64,000 bases of DNA from Gnetum montanum (GCA_015680685.1 MNCI01033476.1:706-64705); one strand, 5' to 3'; positions 9,864 to 23,322 are shown, counted from the stretch's first letter. Notes: generated by a model from the sequence alone, not told the origin. Numbers and translations: made by a program.

Positions 9864-10760
9864 TGATGAGTGTTGAGTAGACCCTATGTCCAACCATATG
9901 AATCACTAAGCATTTACGTCTAATTCGGTCAAAATTCATGGACTTATACCTTTTTAAGTGCATTGAACTCTAGGAAGTGAAACTAATTGTTACAACCATT
10001 ATCTTCCCATTTATAATTGTGAAATGCAAAGGTATGGTTAAGTGCAACTGAGGCATATGATTTTTGTCATTTTTATGTTTTATGTTCTAAGTTACCTAAG
10101 AATAAAGAATAGAAAATTAAAGATATTTAATTGCTAATTTAATATACCCATTTAATTTTAACTAATCCTAGCATAAGCATCAGTTCCCACTTACCATACA
10201 CATCTTGAACACATTTAATTCTACCAGGTTACTAAATGTTAAGCATTACTAGGATTACCAAGTGTTAAGTGTATGCTCAAAGTGGTTGTACTTCTGTGCT
10301 TACTTAATTGCTATTTAATCTAGCTTAATTAGCTTGTTAATTACTTAAAACATTAAAGGAAATTTGTTAAAATATTAAATGAATAAAAGGAATAATTAAT
10401 TTATTTCAAAGTGCTACAAGGTATATCAAAAAGCTAGTCTTTATTGCCATAGACACTGCCATGCTTAGGTACAATAGTGTTCGAATAAAGATTCATACAC
10501 TCTTTGACTCCTACTATGAGCACTTAGAAAAATATTCTAACTTTCAGATAAGAAAACTATAAGAGCTCTACTACAACTATGATACTTTTTGCCATAAATG
10601 TGACTAGTGAGCATGTATTTATAAGTGAAAATAGACACTACATCAACAAGGCCATGTTAGCACATCAATTTCCTTATCAACACAATTGCATTAATGGGGT
10701 CACTTTGATGGGGCCACATTGACAAGGCCTCATCGACGTAACCCTTGATGCAACTCATCA
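9864..10760 (-). repeat. F 3' LTR (897 bp)
   Basis: Minus-strand LTR. It pairs with 54312-55136 by shared U5 (GTTGAGTAGACCCTA then CAACCATA), R (AATAAAGATTCATACAC side) and U3. The U3 (about 10630-10760) has short degenerate repeats around CATCGACG/GGCC, also seen in B and D. The PPT on the minus strand (TTGTGGGAGTA) abuts its right end at 10761. Confidence 0.85.
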
Positions 10761-10984
10761 TACTCCCACAATTGAATACAAACTGATCCTCGAGTGAACA
10801 ACAAAAGGAAGAGCAAGTTTCTTACAAAACATTTGGGAAGGTATGAAATTATTAACACACAAAAAAACACACAAACAACACGACAAAAACTAAGAGCCTA
10901 AGTGTATGGTTACAATAATTACAAAACTTGGTGTTTAGGATAACAAATTTGAACACAAGTACAAAACCGAAAAATAAAACTCCT

Positions 10985-13088
10985 CTTATAACATGAAGAT
11001 GATGAAGAAGCTCAAATGGCCCTAGGTGGTACAGGTTCCTAAGGCTTTGAAGGACCTTCTCCTGCTTCTAGTGCACATAGGGGTTGAGGTTATTATGGTT
11101 GACCTGTGGTAGCTACAACTTCTGGTGGAAGATAGAAGGTGTTTAATAGTGCCTTCATCTTCTCCTTCTTACCGTTGGGATCATGCATGATCCACACAAC
11201 ATCACCAATGTTAGCTATCATGGGAACATCCTAAGGATAGGACATTGCTAGAAACAATTCTTTCATGTTGAGAAACTAGACAATGAAAAGTTCATGTTCA
11301 AAATTTAACACCTTGAGAGCATTCTACTACTCTTGGTAGTCATTCATCCTTTTTTCCAAGTCTTAACAGTTGATCTCTAATCAGTGAATCATGCCCTACG
11401 AACCTTGAGTTTAGCATTAGCAATCTCGAGCTTCTACTTGGTCTCCTTATGGATTTTGAACTTTGCCTCATACAGCAAGTATGAGCTGGCCACTTGTTTC
11501 TTCAATTTTGATTGAGGCAATTCAGTAGTCACCATTGCTAGGTTTGCATAATGGATATTTGAAAGCTTCATATATTCAATCGTCTCCTTGATCTATAGCT
11601 CTTTCATGTAGATTTCCACTTTGTTGTAGTTGTTAAGCCTATCAACAATAGGCTATTAGAGATAACCTCCTTCATTGAGCTACTGGAGGGCTTCAATACC
11701 TTCCACCTTCATCATCTAGATGTGTTTTTCATTAATTTATTTTTTTATATTGACTAAATATTTGTAGTGATTTTTAACTTTCTCAAATTTGAGAGCCTCA
11801 TTTTTTCAGGAAACTATCTCTATCATAGATTTTTGGTGAAGAGCTTGAACTTCTTCCATGGAGAGATTTCTATTTTTAGCTATCAATATTCTTAGTTCAA
11901 TGTTCACTTTGGCTAGCTGCTCCTGCTATTGACGGATGAAATCTACCATTTATGGCTTTTCTGCATCAACATTCTACAAGCAATGATTCTCTGTGGTCAG
12001 AATCACATTCTCCTAGCAAGTATAGTCCAAGGCCTTTTGGATATTATGTGTTGTGGCATTGGCCAAGTATTGATTAATGACTACCATCTTGTTAGCATTC
12101 TCAACCTTTTTGAGCTTATCCTAAACTTATTTGAAAGCTTCATCATGTGTCAATGTAGGGTTGAGAAACACGAGATCAGCAAGACAGACTCTTAATTCAA
12201 CAACCTCTATAGCCAAGCATTTGTTTTGTGATTAGGTTGTTTCAAGTTGTCCCTTCAATAAAATGCACTTTCCCTTTGCTTCTAGTTTCTCTGACTAAGT
12301 TGTAGTGATTGTATTTCGAAGATTGAAGATATCTAGAGTCGGTTGCCTAGTTCCCACCAATCATTCTAGCATCTCCTTGTGTTGGGCTACACTCAATCTA
12401 CTGCCAACTATTCCTATGAAGAAACATTTGGTACAAATGCTACAAGTGCACTTAATGCTTCAGTAATTCTATTAGCAACCACCTTTGTTACTATCTCTTA
12501 GCCATAATGCTACATCACCAAGACAGTTGCCTCTTCCCCCTCCTCTAGATGCTTTGAAAAAGTAGTGGCATTTTCAAAGATTTCTAGGAATTGCTGCTAT
12601 TGCAAGAGAGATACCATTACCTCTTGAGTATTAGGATTCGATCTTATGAGTAACTATGTTCTTTGGGCTGAGAAGATTGGCCCACCTCTCTCCATTTGAC
12701 TAATGGTTTGAGCCACTTGTTGAGGTGACTCATCACTAGGAAATACATAGATGAGTCACCATTACTTATGCCTGTTTGCTACTCTTGCTCTTACAAAAGC
12801 TACTATTAGATCTTGTGTATATGCTCAAGGATAACATGGGCCTCTCGCATTCTTTCATAAGTAAGTGGTGGAGGTGGTGATTTCTGCTCCTCTTCTTTCA
12901 TGCTAGGGGTCTTATCCTTCATTATTTCTTCCAAGAAAGAAATAGGAGCATGCTTGATTGTGTCATTGGCATAGCGGACTATTCCTACCCTTTTGCATAG
13001 TTTTTAGATAAGGTAGGGAAAGGGTACGGCCTTTCTTCCACATGTTTTTTTGTTAAATAACTTCTCTATCCCTAAATAGATTAGCTAT
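10985..13088 (-). pseudogene. F accessory ORF, C-terminal part (coiled-coil rich)
   Basis: Minus-strand continuation of the ORF that starts at 46030. Joined across the B insertion it is homologous to B's 41365-44210. Near 12900-13060 it reads PFPYLI..LCKRVGIVRYAND, matching B's LPHASLI..LSKRVGIIYYVND, apart from frameshifts. The rest is a long Lys/Glu/Gln/Leu-rich stretch that looks like coiled coil. The LPFP.LI..LC...GV pattern recalls the domain often called putative plant transposon protein. The position between integrase and 3' LTR is where Athila elements keep their extra (env-like) ORF, but I see no convincing membrane segment. Function unknown; multiple stops. Confidence 0.55.
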
Positions 13089-13919
13089 TGATGAGTCATA
13101 AATTAGCCACATTAAAGAGGCCTTGTTGACTAGGCCCCATCAATGTAAGGTCTGTACTTTCCTATAAATATGTGCCAACCCACTATGTTTATGGAAATTC
13201 AGTCATAGTTGTAGTGGAGCTCTTATAATTTTTCTATTTGAAAGTTAGAACATAACAAGAGTCATTAAGTGTACAGATCTTTATTCAAGCACTATTGTAC
13301 CTAAGCATGACAATGTGTGCGGCAATAAAGACAAACTTTTTGATACACCTTGTAGCATTCTACATAACTTAAATATTTTATTCATGCATATAACATTTTT
13401 AGTTATTAATTTAACATTCCTTAGTAATTAAGTAAATTAAGTACTTAGGTAAGATAAACTAATAAGAATTAAGTAAACACATAAGTACGATAGCTTCAAG
13501 CATGCATATGACATTTGGTAATCCTAGTAGTGCTTAATGCTTAGTAACCTAGCAATGTTATATGTGTTCATGATGTGTACGATAAGTGGGACTAGATGCC
13601 TATATTAGGACTAGTTACATAATAGTTTGTCAACTAAATTAAAGTAGACATTAAATTACTTTATTCCTTATCCTATTTTTTTCAAGAACCAAAACCATAA
13701 AATATAAAATGACAAAAATCATGTGCCTTAATTACACTTAGACCATACCCTTGAGCTTCACAACTGTAGTTGGAAAGACAATGAATATCCTCAACATAAA
13801 GTCTACTTCTTAGAGAACTAGTGCACTAGAAACTATAGAGTCCATAGAATTGAATCGAATTGTGCATGAATGCTTTGTGATTTGTATGGTTAGGTGGAGG
13901 GGTACCTTGATGGTCATCA
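13089..13919 (+). repeat. B 5' LTR (831 bp)
   Basis: TGATGAG start, TCATCA end. Shares with the 3' LTR the CCTATAAATATGTGCCAACC TATA region, the CAGATCTTTATTCAAGCACT R region and the long U5. U5 ends in the family phrase GGGGTACCT. Confidence 0.9.
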
Positions 13920-13920
13920 T

Positions 13921-13939
13921 TGGTGCCATTTTTGGGGAC
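13921..13939 (+). promoter_or_regulatory. B primer-binding site
   Basis: TGGTGCCATTTTTGGGGAC begins two bases past the LTR. With F (TGGCACCATTGCTAGGGA, minus, 54293-54310), A and D it fits a decayed TGGCGCCRTTGCCRRGGA, the complement of a tRNA-Asp 3' end as used by Athila-type elements. Confidence 0.65.
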
Positions 13940-14069
13940 TCTTTTTGTTTAAACATGTACTATCTAGGATTAGTGAACATTATTAATATTGTTGGACAAG
14001 CCCTAAGGTCAACATCATTCTCGAATTATATAATTACAAAAGCACACTGATAATTTATTTATTTGCAAA

Positions 14070-14204
14070 ATGTCTTCTTCTCACAAGTATGAAGATGTCA
14101 AAATGCTAGTCCCACAACAATGTAAAGTGGTATATACTTGTCTAGATGAGTATGTGCCAGATTTTAGCTTTATGTTGTACTAGAATGAACAATTGTGATG
14201 CATG
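14070..14204 (+). pseudogene. B gag, N-terminal part before A
   Basis: Starts MSSSHKYED and aligns with the first residues of A gag (MSSSYKTDS) and D gag. It reads to the site where A inserted: the gag phrase broken at 14204 resumes after 24194 with the duplicated GCATG. A TAG stop is already present in this part. Confidence 0.8.
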
Positions 14205-15037
14205 TGATGTATCACATTTTGACATGCTCTGATATTGAATACCTGATTTTGGAGCCTAGGACATGATGTCAAATATCTGATATCGCAAGGTATATGCCAA
14301 GCTATAAATATAGCACTTGGGCTCATACTTTTTATCATAGATAGGAAAGCTCTTGTAGTTTATTTTCTCCATAGTTAGAATATTTTCTGAGTGCCTGTAG
14401 TAAAAGTCTAAGTGTGTATAGATCTTTGTTCAAGCACTGATGTACCTAATCACAGTAGTGTGATGGGAATAAAAATGAACCTTTTTGATTATCCTTGCAG
14501 CAGTGATAATAGATTAATGTTTTCTTAATGAATTTAATATTCATGGACTTTATTTTCATGTACTTCACTTTAATGCACATTAATTAAGTAATTAATTTTC
14601 AATTATTAATGAACATAAGAATGACCACCTCAAGCATATGTGTAGCACTTGGTAACCTAGAAAAATTTAATTTTTGGTAGCCCAATAGCACTATATGTGT
14701 TCAGGAAATGTTTGGAAAGTGGGAACAAGTACTTGTGTTAGGCTAGCTAGGTAGTAGATGAATTAGATCTTAGATTACTCTACCTTTCATTCTTATTGTA
14801 GGTGATTAAATTTATAAAGCATAAAATGATAAAAATCATGTACCTCAGTTATACTTAAATTATATCATTGAGCTTCACAAGTGTAGTTGGGAAGACAACA
14901 AATGTTCTTAATGACCATTTCATTTCTTAGAGAACTAGTGCATTGACAAACTATAGGTCCACAGAATTTGACTAAATTGCACATGAATTCCTTAGTGATT
15001 TGTATGGTTTGGTGTAGGGGTACCTCAACAGTCATCA
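14205..15037 (+). repeat. A 5' LTR (833 bp)
   Basis: Starts TGATGTATCAC and ends GTCATCA. TATA region GCTATAAATATAGC near 14305. The R region has AGATCTTTGTTCAAGCACTG, and the U5 ends GGGGTACCTC. It pairs with 23323-24189 along its length. Confidence 0.9.
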
Positions 15038-15038
15038 T

Positions 15039-15056
15039 TGGCACCATTGCTAGGAT
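15039..15056 (+). promoter_or_regulatory. A primer-binding site
   Basis: TGGCACCATTGCTAGGAT, one base past the LTR. Same decayed tRNA-Asp-type site as B, F and D. Confidence 0.65.
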
Positions 15057-15161
15057 CCTTTTCATTATTTTGTGCATTATCTAGATTAGAGTCATATCAC
15101 ATCTTAAGATTAATACAACAATTTTAAGAAGCACACTGTAATTTTAATCTCCTAACATAAA

Positions 15162-17640
15162 ATGTCTTCTTCTTACAAAACTGATTCTCTACCCAAGCCT
15201 AATGGAGTACATCTACCAATGGCTCAACAATATCAAATGGTATATGCTCATCTTCATGAGTATGTACCAAATTTCACCTTCATCCTACACCAAGATGAAT
15301 AGTTGCAGTGGCATGACATGGAGGGCAACATTGTGTTTTCACCCAATCGATCTATTCCTATAATGCTCCATCAACTTCTTATAATATAGGGTCTCTAGGA
15401 ACTTCATGTTGAGTATATTATGCAAGATACATATGCCAAGGATTATCATCCCACTGAGTCACAACATCTACAAGATTGACATATAGAACAACATCATGAA
15501 TCTATGAAGGGGAAAGGATTTAATGATTCCCCATTCCTATTGTATCAAAAAGATTATGGAGAGCCCTTCTCTAGAGGGTTTTCCATTTAGTGAAATTCCT
15601 CTCTTTGACTTTGATAAAGGAGGTTAAAACTAGAACCTGCAATCCACAATTCACAATCCTAGTTCTAGCAAGAATGAATCCAATTACAAAGAAGGATCCA
15701 AAGAGGCAAGGTAAAGATGCAGACAAGAAATAAGATCATGATCATGGTCATGATCACCAAAGAGGTGGTACCAGGTAACGTGATGATGCTAGTCCTTCTT
15801 CCTCTTAACCTTCATCATCTTCTTCTTTTTCTTCTAGCTTTGATTGCAACCGTAAGAGGTGTGACCATGATAAAGGTGACTGATGGGACCAAAATGATCA
15901 AAGGGACCATCGAGCAAGAAAAGATCAAGGGCATGGACATTCAAGAGGGGCACATTACCATGAATGAAGGAATAGTAGATGGCATCATAGGCACCATAAT
16001 CATGACCTCGATGAGCCTTTGCTTGATACTTGAAGTATGCTAGACATCATAAAGGTAGTACAAATTTTAATAAGGCATGTGAATGATAGTCAAATCAAGA
16101 GGCTATACATGCACAATATCCTTTTTTTTGAAGGAGGATATAACTTGGATCTATAGAACCATCTCCATGATTTTCAAGATGCATGTGCCTTATAGAATAT
16201 AGAAAATAAGTTGTAAAAACTTAAGTTGTTCCCAAGGACACTCATTAACGAAGCAGAAAATTGGTACTAGTTATTAGAACTAGAATCTATCAGATGATGG
16301 AGTACCATGCTTGAATTGTTCAATGATAAATATCAAACGTACTCCAGAGTGTCCAACTTGAGGAGGTAGATCCAAGGATGAAAATAAGGAACACATTGGA
16401 TGCTACCATTGCCCCATATTATTTCTTAATGTGCAAATGTCTTGGCCATGGTTACTCTAAATTGAATTAACTATGTGACATTGTAGATGAGCTTTGATCT
16501 GAAATGAGAAGAACCCTTACCATTTATGCCCAAGGGTGACTATTAGAATTAAGTTCCCATTAGATCCAAAAACTAATCGAGTAGGTAGCTAAGGAGAAAG
16601 GTGAATTTAGAAAAAGAGAAAGTGTAGAAGAGTACAATTATGATCCTTCCATTCATAAGAGGGAGGTTCAATTTTGTGAGAGTGAGGAAGAATCAACACT
16701 CAATGAGGTGGCAAATAGGAAAGTATTACTACTTCAAAAAATTTCCATTTAAAACTATAACCAAAGTTGATTAGCTATGGGACTTCATAGATAGCAAATT
16801 TCAAGTTGTCCTAAAAAATATTATAGAGTCCAAAGAATAAGGTAGTGATGATGAGCACAGGAGGTGCAAGGAAGTTGAATGTGCCTATCAAAGAGGTAAG
16901 GGCAAGATTGTTGCAATAGAAGAATTTTTGGAAAGTAAATTAGATGATGACGGTGTATGTGACATCTACTAGTATGAACATCCTAAGGGATGTTGCCCCA
17001 TAGTGTCACACTTATGGAAGTCTAGAGTGTACGCTTTGAATTCATGACTCACACAAAGGCAAACACCTAGAAGATTGCCTTATCCTCAATGCAATTCTAG
17101 GAAATTCTACCAACAACAATGGTATTATCTAAGTGGAACTCCTCTGCAACCATATGAGTAATATCAATAGTGGCAGCAATCATAGTCATGGATGCTAGCA
17201 CCACTAAGGCAATAATACCATTATAAACAACCTAATCCATATGGATATTATGTTACCCTTGATTCCACGTGACTCCTCTAGTCACATTTCGAATTTTCAA
17301 TCTCACTACCATCCTTCTGCTAATTACAAAACACATTCTCCACATGCAAGGAGGGATACCACCTTTTACCCTTATCCTCCTCCTATTCCAGCACATCTCC
17401 CTCATTCCTTAGGATAGCTACCACCTTCTCCACCTATGTAGAGTAAACTCCCAACTCAACCATAACAACGCAATGCTACCATGGCTATTAATCTATAATC
17501 AGTTCATCAACCAAGTACGGTGGATACTTGATCAAAGAAAATATCTTTCTTTTAACCCCATAGTCCATCTAAGATCTCAAATACACCTATAGTTGATAGC
17601 CCTATTCCTCTATATCCCTCTATATCAAATTTCTTTAAGT
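15162..17640 (+). pseudogene. A gag
   Basis: Starts MSSSYKTD. After about 180 residues there is a low-complexity section (His/Asp/Lys-rich, then a Ser tract, about 15710-15990) seen also in B and D. Then comes a typical plant Ty3 gag domain at about 16100-16540: a KLFPRTLI..A..WY..L track, a WSTMLELFNDKYQTYSRVSNLRR segment, then a GL/AQG segment. This is close to the LFPFSL..A..WL..L...F...LR pattern of Athila gag. A Cys/His cluster (VCDIY.YEHPKGCCP) near 16955 may be a degenerate zinc site. The C-terminal part is Gln/Tyr/Pro-rich. It would form the particle shell. Dozens of TAG/TAA stops and some frameshifts break it. Confidence 0.75.
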
Positions 17641-17669
17641 TCCCTTCAAACCAAACACTACCTAGGATC

Positions 17670-18140
17670 TATACTGTGATGCTTACTCATGTTGTATTTG
17701 ATCGGATCTATGATAGAAACCTTCCAAGGAAGTTATCAAATCCTAGAAGTCCTTTGATTTATTTATGGATTGCTGAGAATGAACCGTGCAAAGCTCTTTT
17801 CAATTTATGTTTTGGTGTCAACCTAATCTCTCATGAGATGTATACTACATGGAACCTACCTCCTCTCAAGGAGAGAAACATCATATTAGAATTAGCAAAC
17901 TAGTCCATCACTCTTCCATTGGGACTAGTAGAAGACATTATGACCATTCTCTATAGGTGGTCTTACCCTATTGATTTCCTGGTGATCAAGGTGAAGAACC
18001 ACAAAGGGAACTTTCTAATTATCATGGGATAGGAATGGCTAAACATCATTGATGCAAAAATGGGCATTAGAGATCTTTCCCTAGAAATATCTAAAGAAAA
18101 TGCATTTAGGAAGATTAAGAAGAAGTGAGTTCCATGCATT
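17670..18140 (+). pseudogene. A aspartic protease domain
   Basis: Reads ALFNLCFGVNLISHEMY, the active-site region. The expected LLDLGSGVNLIS of the family is visible in F as LLDLGSSVNLIS, so the catalytic Asp has become Asn here. It continues to a strand GLVEDI..ILYRWSYPIDFLVIKV and then IIMG.EWLNIIDAKMGIRDLSLEI. The last part is shared almost word for word with B and F. Confidence 0.75.
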
Positions 18141-18699
18141 ATGTATAGTGATACAAGATGCAATTATGTGCAAAAACTTTGTTCAGTGAAAGGAGTATCC
18201 ATCTCTACATGCAAGCAGTGTGTACTAGAAGCATAAATTCAAAGGTGTTTGTACACAACAACCACAAAATAGGAGGGCATCCAGTGGTTGACTACTAATT
18301 TTGAGACCAACATACTTTATATAGAACCAACCAAGGGCGTAACATGCACATTTTTCATAGGCATGGATGAACTAGAGCAAGTTCATCACCAATTCTCTGA
18401 TGATGCAAAATGATGATACCTATTGGAAAGATTTGGAAATTCCTAAAAATTTCAAGCAAGAGAACCTTGAGCTAAAAACACTACTAGTTGGCATGGGGTA
18501 TGTATTCTTAAAAAATGGAAAGCTAGTCATAATTAATGCAAAGCATGCTATAGAGCAAAAAAAGATTCTATTGAATGTAGTTGAAAAATAGTCAGCAGCT
18601 TTTGCCTTGTCATATCCTAAACTCACAAGGATTAATCCTAGGATATGCTACCATCACATCTACATTTATCCAACCATGAAGACAAAGATACAACCATAA

Positions 18700-19460
18700 A
18701 TGTAGTTGAACCAAAAACTAAAGTAGATCATCAAGGAGAAAATCGAACAACTCCTCAAGGTGGGGTTCATTTATTCCATTGCGAATAGTGAGTGGATTAG
18801 TCCACTCATGATTGTGCCAAAGAAAGGAGGTAAGTGGCAAGTCTACATTGATTTTTGGCTACTAAATATAACAACATTCAAGGATCATTTTTCATTGTGA
18901 TTTGTTGATTAGGTAATAGACACAATCTCTAGGAATTATTACTACAGTTTTCTAGATGGTTATAGTGGTTATAACCAAATTCAAATTACATTAGAGGAAT
19001 AGGCCAAGACAACATTCATGAGTCCTTAAGGGACTTTTGCATATCACAAGATGCCATTTGGTCTATGCAATGCTCCTGCTACATTCCAATGCCTGGTCCT
19101 TAGCATTTTTCAACAGTAGATTGGTAGTGGTGTGGAAGTCTTCATAGATGACTTCTCCACTTATGGAGCTACATTTGAGTAAGCCTTGAACCACCTTGAT
19201 ATAGTATTAAAATGATGTGTTGAAACAAATTTGTAGCTCAACTAGCAAAATAATCACCTAATGATCCAAGAAGGCATTATGTTGAGGCACAAAATATCAC
19301 AAGCAAGAATTGAGGTCAACCCTTAAAAAATAAGGGTCATCCATGGAATAACCCACGAACTAGAAACTGTCATAGATGTTTGATCATTCCTTAGACATAC
19401 TAGATACTACTAATGATTCATAGATAATTTCTCTAAGATCACAAAATCATTGTTGAGCTG
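18700..19460 (+). pseudogene. A reverse transcriptase
   Basis: Clear Ty3 RT order: VGFIYSIANSEWISPLMIVP, KKGGKW, YIDF..LN, FKDHFSL, YYYSFLDGYSGYNQIQI, MPFGLCNAPATFQ, then the catalytic strand EVFIDDFSTYG (FIDD in place of YVDD). Stops break the frame. In life it would copy element RNA into DNA. Confidence 0.85.
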
Positions 19461-19469
19461 ACAAAGAAA

Positions 19470-20060
19470 GATACTCCATTTGTTTGGATTACAAAATGTG
19501 AACAAGCATCCAATAGTTGAAAGAGAAATTTGTAGAAACTCAAATCCTACAAGCACTCTATTGGTCCAAACCATTTCATGTTATGATGGATGCATCAAAT
19601 TACACATTCGAAGCTATGCTTACATAGATGGATGAGAATAAACATCTATATTACGTCCACTATGCTAGCAAAGCATTGTGGGTGCACAATTGAACTACAC
19701 CACTATAGAAAAAGAATTAATGATAGTGGTGTTTTCTCTAGAAACGTTCAAGCATTATGTGCTTGGATACAAAGTGTTTATGCACATAGATCATAATGCC
19801 CTCTGCAACTTGATGAACAAGACAATAGTGAGCCCCTATGTCATATGGTGCTTGGTGATCTTACAAGAATTTAATCCCATGATGGTAGATTGAAAGAGCA
19901 TTGAGAATACAGTTACTGATCACTTGTCTTAGTTGTGATGGGACAACAAAGAGGATGAGAATTCACTATCTGATATGTTTTCTAATGAACTCCTCTTTAT
20001 TAGTACTATAACTAAATAATTTCCTAATGAGCCTACTTGGTATGATGGCACTCTCACCTA
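19470..20060 (+). pseudogene. A RNase H domain
   Basis: Frame pieces match Ty3 RNase H: a YDG/ID-type start near 19580, then NYTTIEKELMIVVFSLETFKHYVLGYKVFMHIDHNAL (19690-19800), the conserved TT.EKE and TDH region, here IDHNAL. The frame changes once near 19680, so an indel is present. Confidence 0.75.
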
Positions 20061-20099
20061 TCTTCTCACTCAAGAGATGCCACAAGGATTGGATCACTG

Positions 20100-21300
20100 G
20101 AAGAAACAATAGTTTCTTCACCAAATAAAACACTTCATGGAGATCAATGGACACCTCCACAAGATGTGCACCAATGACCTAGTTCATTGGTGTGTCCTTG
20201 ATGCTGATCAACTACGCATTCTCCAAGATGCTCATGAAGGTCCTTGTCAGGGCCACTATGCTGAGAGACACATAGCCGCTAAAATCCTAATGGTAGGGTA
20301 CTATTGGCCAAAAATCTTCAAGGATGCTCATCAATATGCTCACTCTTGGAAATGCTACCAATGAGATGGTGGAATGACTTCTCAAATGGAAGGACATCAA
20401 TAATGGATTCAACCAATAGAATCCCTTAACATCTAGGGCATTGATTTCATGGATACCATCATGCCCATGTCAAATAAAAATGTGTACATCATAGTTGCTA
20501 TTGACTATTGTACCAAATGGATAGAATTAGTAGTCATCACTAACTATACATCTTCTATTTCTACTCAACTTATATAACAAAATGTTGTAAAACATTTTGG
20601 TATGCTGCATGCATTAATTTGGGATAATGAAACTCACTTTACAAGCACTACCTTTTAGAAGCTCATGTAAGACCTAGGGATCAAACATAAACTCATAACA
20701 CCCTACCACTCCCAAGCCAATGGTCAAGCTGAGGTTACCAATAGGGAAATCACAAGGATTATAATAAGAACTATTATCAAATATAGGAAAGACTAGAGCA
20801 CAAAATCAATGATGCCCTTTGGACCTACTACTCAACATGGAAACTTCTCATAGGCTACTCTCCCTATAAGTTTGTGTACAGAAAATTACCAATACTTCCT
20901 ATTCAATCTAATCTCTATACACTTTCAATAGCCTATGACCTCAACCTTGACTTGATTCTAGCATAAAAAAATGATTAATGAATCTCAACTTGCTAGATGA
21001 AAACTGATTAGTTGCCCTATCATCTAACAAGTTGCACAAGGCATACAAAAAAAAGTGTCATGATCTTAATATCAAGAAATTCAAACTTCAACCAAGAAAT
21101 AAGGTCCTCTGGTGGAACCCCACACAAGTTCCTCAACAAACCAAGTTCCAGTAATTGTGGAAAGGATCTTATATAATTTAAGAAAATTTTCCTTCTATGG
21201 TCATGATGGTTTATAAACCTAAAAGCCTAGACAAGCAGCAATTGGTCAACATACAAGAAGTTAAACCTTTCCATGAGCATAAGCTAGCTAATATAACACA
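20100..21300 (+). pseudogene. A integrase
   Basis: An H...H...C..C zinc domain is visible at 20180-20370 (GHYAERHIAAKILMVGYYWPK, then CYQ and a lost last Cys). It is followed by the core: WGIDFMDTIMPMS (first Asp), VAIDYCTKWIE, LIWDNETHFTS (second Asp) and ITPYHSQANGQAEVTNREI (Glu). The C-terminal part runs to the phrase TTCATGGGG near 21356, shared with B. No chromodomain is visible, which fits the Athila/Tat side of Ty3. Stops throughout. Confidence 0.85.
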
Positions 21301-23310
21301 TGCCTTATTGGATAAACAATGATGCTCAATATTTTAGATCTCATCCTTTCAACTTATTCATGGGGAAGATGGCCACCAATGATAACCATATAAGTAGCTC
21401 CTCAGTTTTTCATATTTTTTTTACAACTTTTTGGTTTTTACATTATTAATTTTTCAAAATTTTTGTTTTATAATATTGTTAATACATTTGTTATTTCTTG
21501 AATATTCTAAACTTTCTTTTATATTTCATTTTATTCTAGCATGATTTTCTAACTTTTTGTTAATAAGTGCTAGGCACAATGATAATTTGTTGTTTGATGG
21601 TGGTATGTATTATTTTGTTGTTTTATTGTTGGTGTTTGGATTCTAACTTTGAATTTTGTTACTGATAATAAGGACATGGTTTCTTTTCATGCAATAGGCA
21701 GTGAGTTAACAACATCCATCCATCCAAAAACTCTATGGTTTTTCTTATTCTAGAAATGTGCAATTCCTTTTTCATTAATAAAACTATAATAAATTTGTAA
21801 CTTTGGTATTTTTTGGGATTAGAAAGAAATCAAAGATTTGAATAGGGTATGACTTCAAGGGGATTCCGTATTCTTTGTGCTTTTCTACTTACCTAGGTGC
21901 ATGCGTGTTGTCATGGATTTCTTACCATTTTGTGTCAACCAATAAAAGGAAGTTGAATAACTCTTTGCATGGTGTGGTTCCCATTTCAAAATAAAAATAA
22001 TGAGAATTCAAAGCACACCCCTCAGACACAATAAATGAATAAATATTTCCATGGTGTGCTTCCCATTTCAGAAAAAAATGATGGGAATTCAAAGCACATC
22101 CCTTAGACAAAATAAATGGGCTACAAGCACTAATTATGGAATTATAATGACATGTTACCCATGCCTGAAGGTCCCCTCTAACTAAGGCCCCTCCTCACTT
22201 CCTACTTCTCTTTTCTTCTCTAATAAGGAATTATAGTTGTTCTGTGGATGCACTCGTGTGTCTTAGGGGATGGATTGATCTTAGAATGGTGATGCAAAAT
22301 CACTGAATATGGTTGGTTTTGATCTAGACTAAGTATGAATCTTATTAAGTTATTTGGCCATAAAATTCACTAAGGGACTTCATGTAACCTTAATTAGAAA
22401 CTCCATTCCACTCTCTTACTCATCCATCTATGCTTTCCATGTCTCATCTCATTGTTGGTTTCATGTTCTTCTTTGATGTGTCAAAATTCATACGTAGTTT
22501 CTTTTGGATTTTTGTAATTAACCTTCCATAATCATTAATCATACATATAGCCCATGCACTCAGTTTGAAGTCATGTAAGGATAATAAAAGGCTTGTGCCT
22601 ATTTTGGGGAGGATCCAATTGAATATCTTTTGGTTGGGTTGGTTAAGTTCTTTATCCTTAGACATTCTCATAATCAAATCCTTCTGCATTCTACATCAAT
22701 GACATCCAATTGTGCACATCTTCATAACATTTTTTAGTAAATTTTTCTTTTTATTATTGTAAATTATTTTACCCTCTTCAATCATTTCATCCTACTTGAA
22801 CTTTTTCAAATTTAATGAACTACTTATTCTTGTTACCATATTTGTTAGTCTTTCTGCTAACACTACTAAAGCAATCAATCTACCACAATCACAACCTAGC
22901 CAAGTGTAATAACCAACGAGACAAGGTATTTACCAACTATGTGTTACACATTGCATACTAATCCATGATTTTGTTGTGATTGTAGTAGGAAGTGTGGATT
23001 GGAAGTAAGACTTTCTTCACCAAGGATGATGTCGTAGTACCACATGACAAGGATCGTTCATGATCAATGGATCTTCTCTCTCGCTCTTCAGCTACCAAGA
23101 AGAGTGGATGTCAATTTTGTCTAGGGTGTTCTCTTCTCCTATCATGAACACCTGATTTTGTAAAACATTATAATTCATATACTCAGGCACTTAAAAGTTC
23201 TTTTGTTCCATCTAAGTCAGTTGTATGCTAGTTAATAATTCCATACCTTCCTAATATTTTATAAGAAACTTGTTCCTTCTCTTCTTTACTCAAGGATAAG
23301 TTTTCATTCA
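21301..23310 (+). other. A spacer between integrase and PPT, no gene
   Basis: About 2 kb without a coding signature. It aligns to the spacers of B (28160-29284 with 40551-41364) and F (46031-48150, opposite strand). A tandem ~80-bp duplication lies at about 21972-22110 (GGTGTGGTTCCCATTTC and GGTGTGCTTCCCATTTC, each followed by GAATTCAAAGCACA). Where B and F carry the accessory ORF, A passes quickly from a spacer-like part (near 22960) to the pre-PPT part (near 23140), so about 2.8 kb is missing. Confidence 0.65.
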
Positions 23311-23322
23311 ATCATGGGGGTA
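23311..23322 (+). promoter_or_regulatory. A polypurine tract
   Basis: ATCATGGGGGTA directly before the 3' LTR. It corresponds to GTCATGGGGGCA of B and would prime plus-strand DNA synthesis. Confidence 0.6.

Noticed and set aside
9646-9876. 76-codon frame as a separate host gene
   Set aside because: Its last codons cross the insertion seam into the F LTR; before the seam it fits LINE ORF1.
15717-16043. 108-codon Met/Ile-rich frame
   Set aside because: Out-of-frame reading of the His/Asp/Lys/Ser section of A gag; the true frame has the Ser tract.
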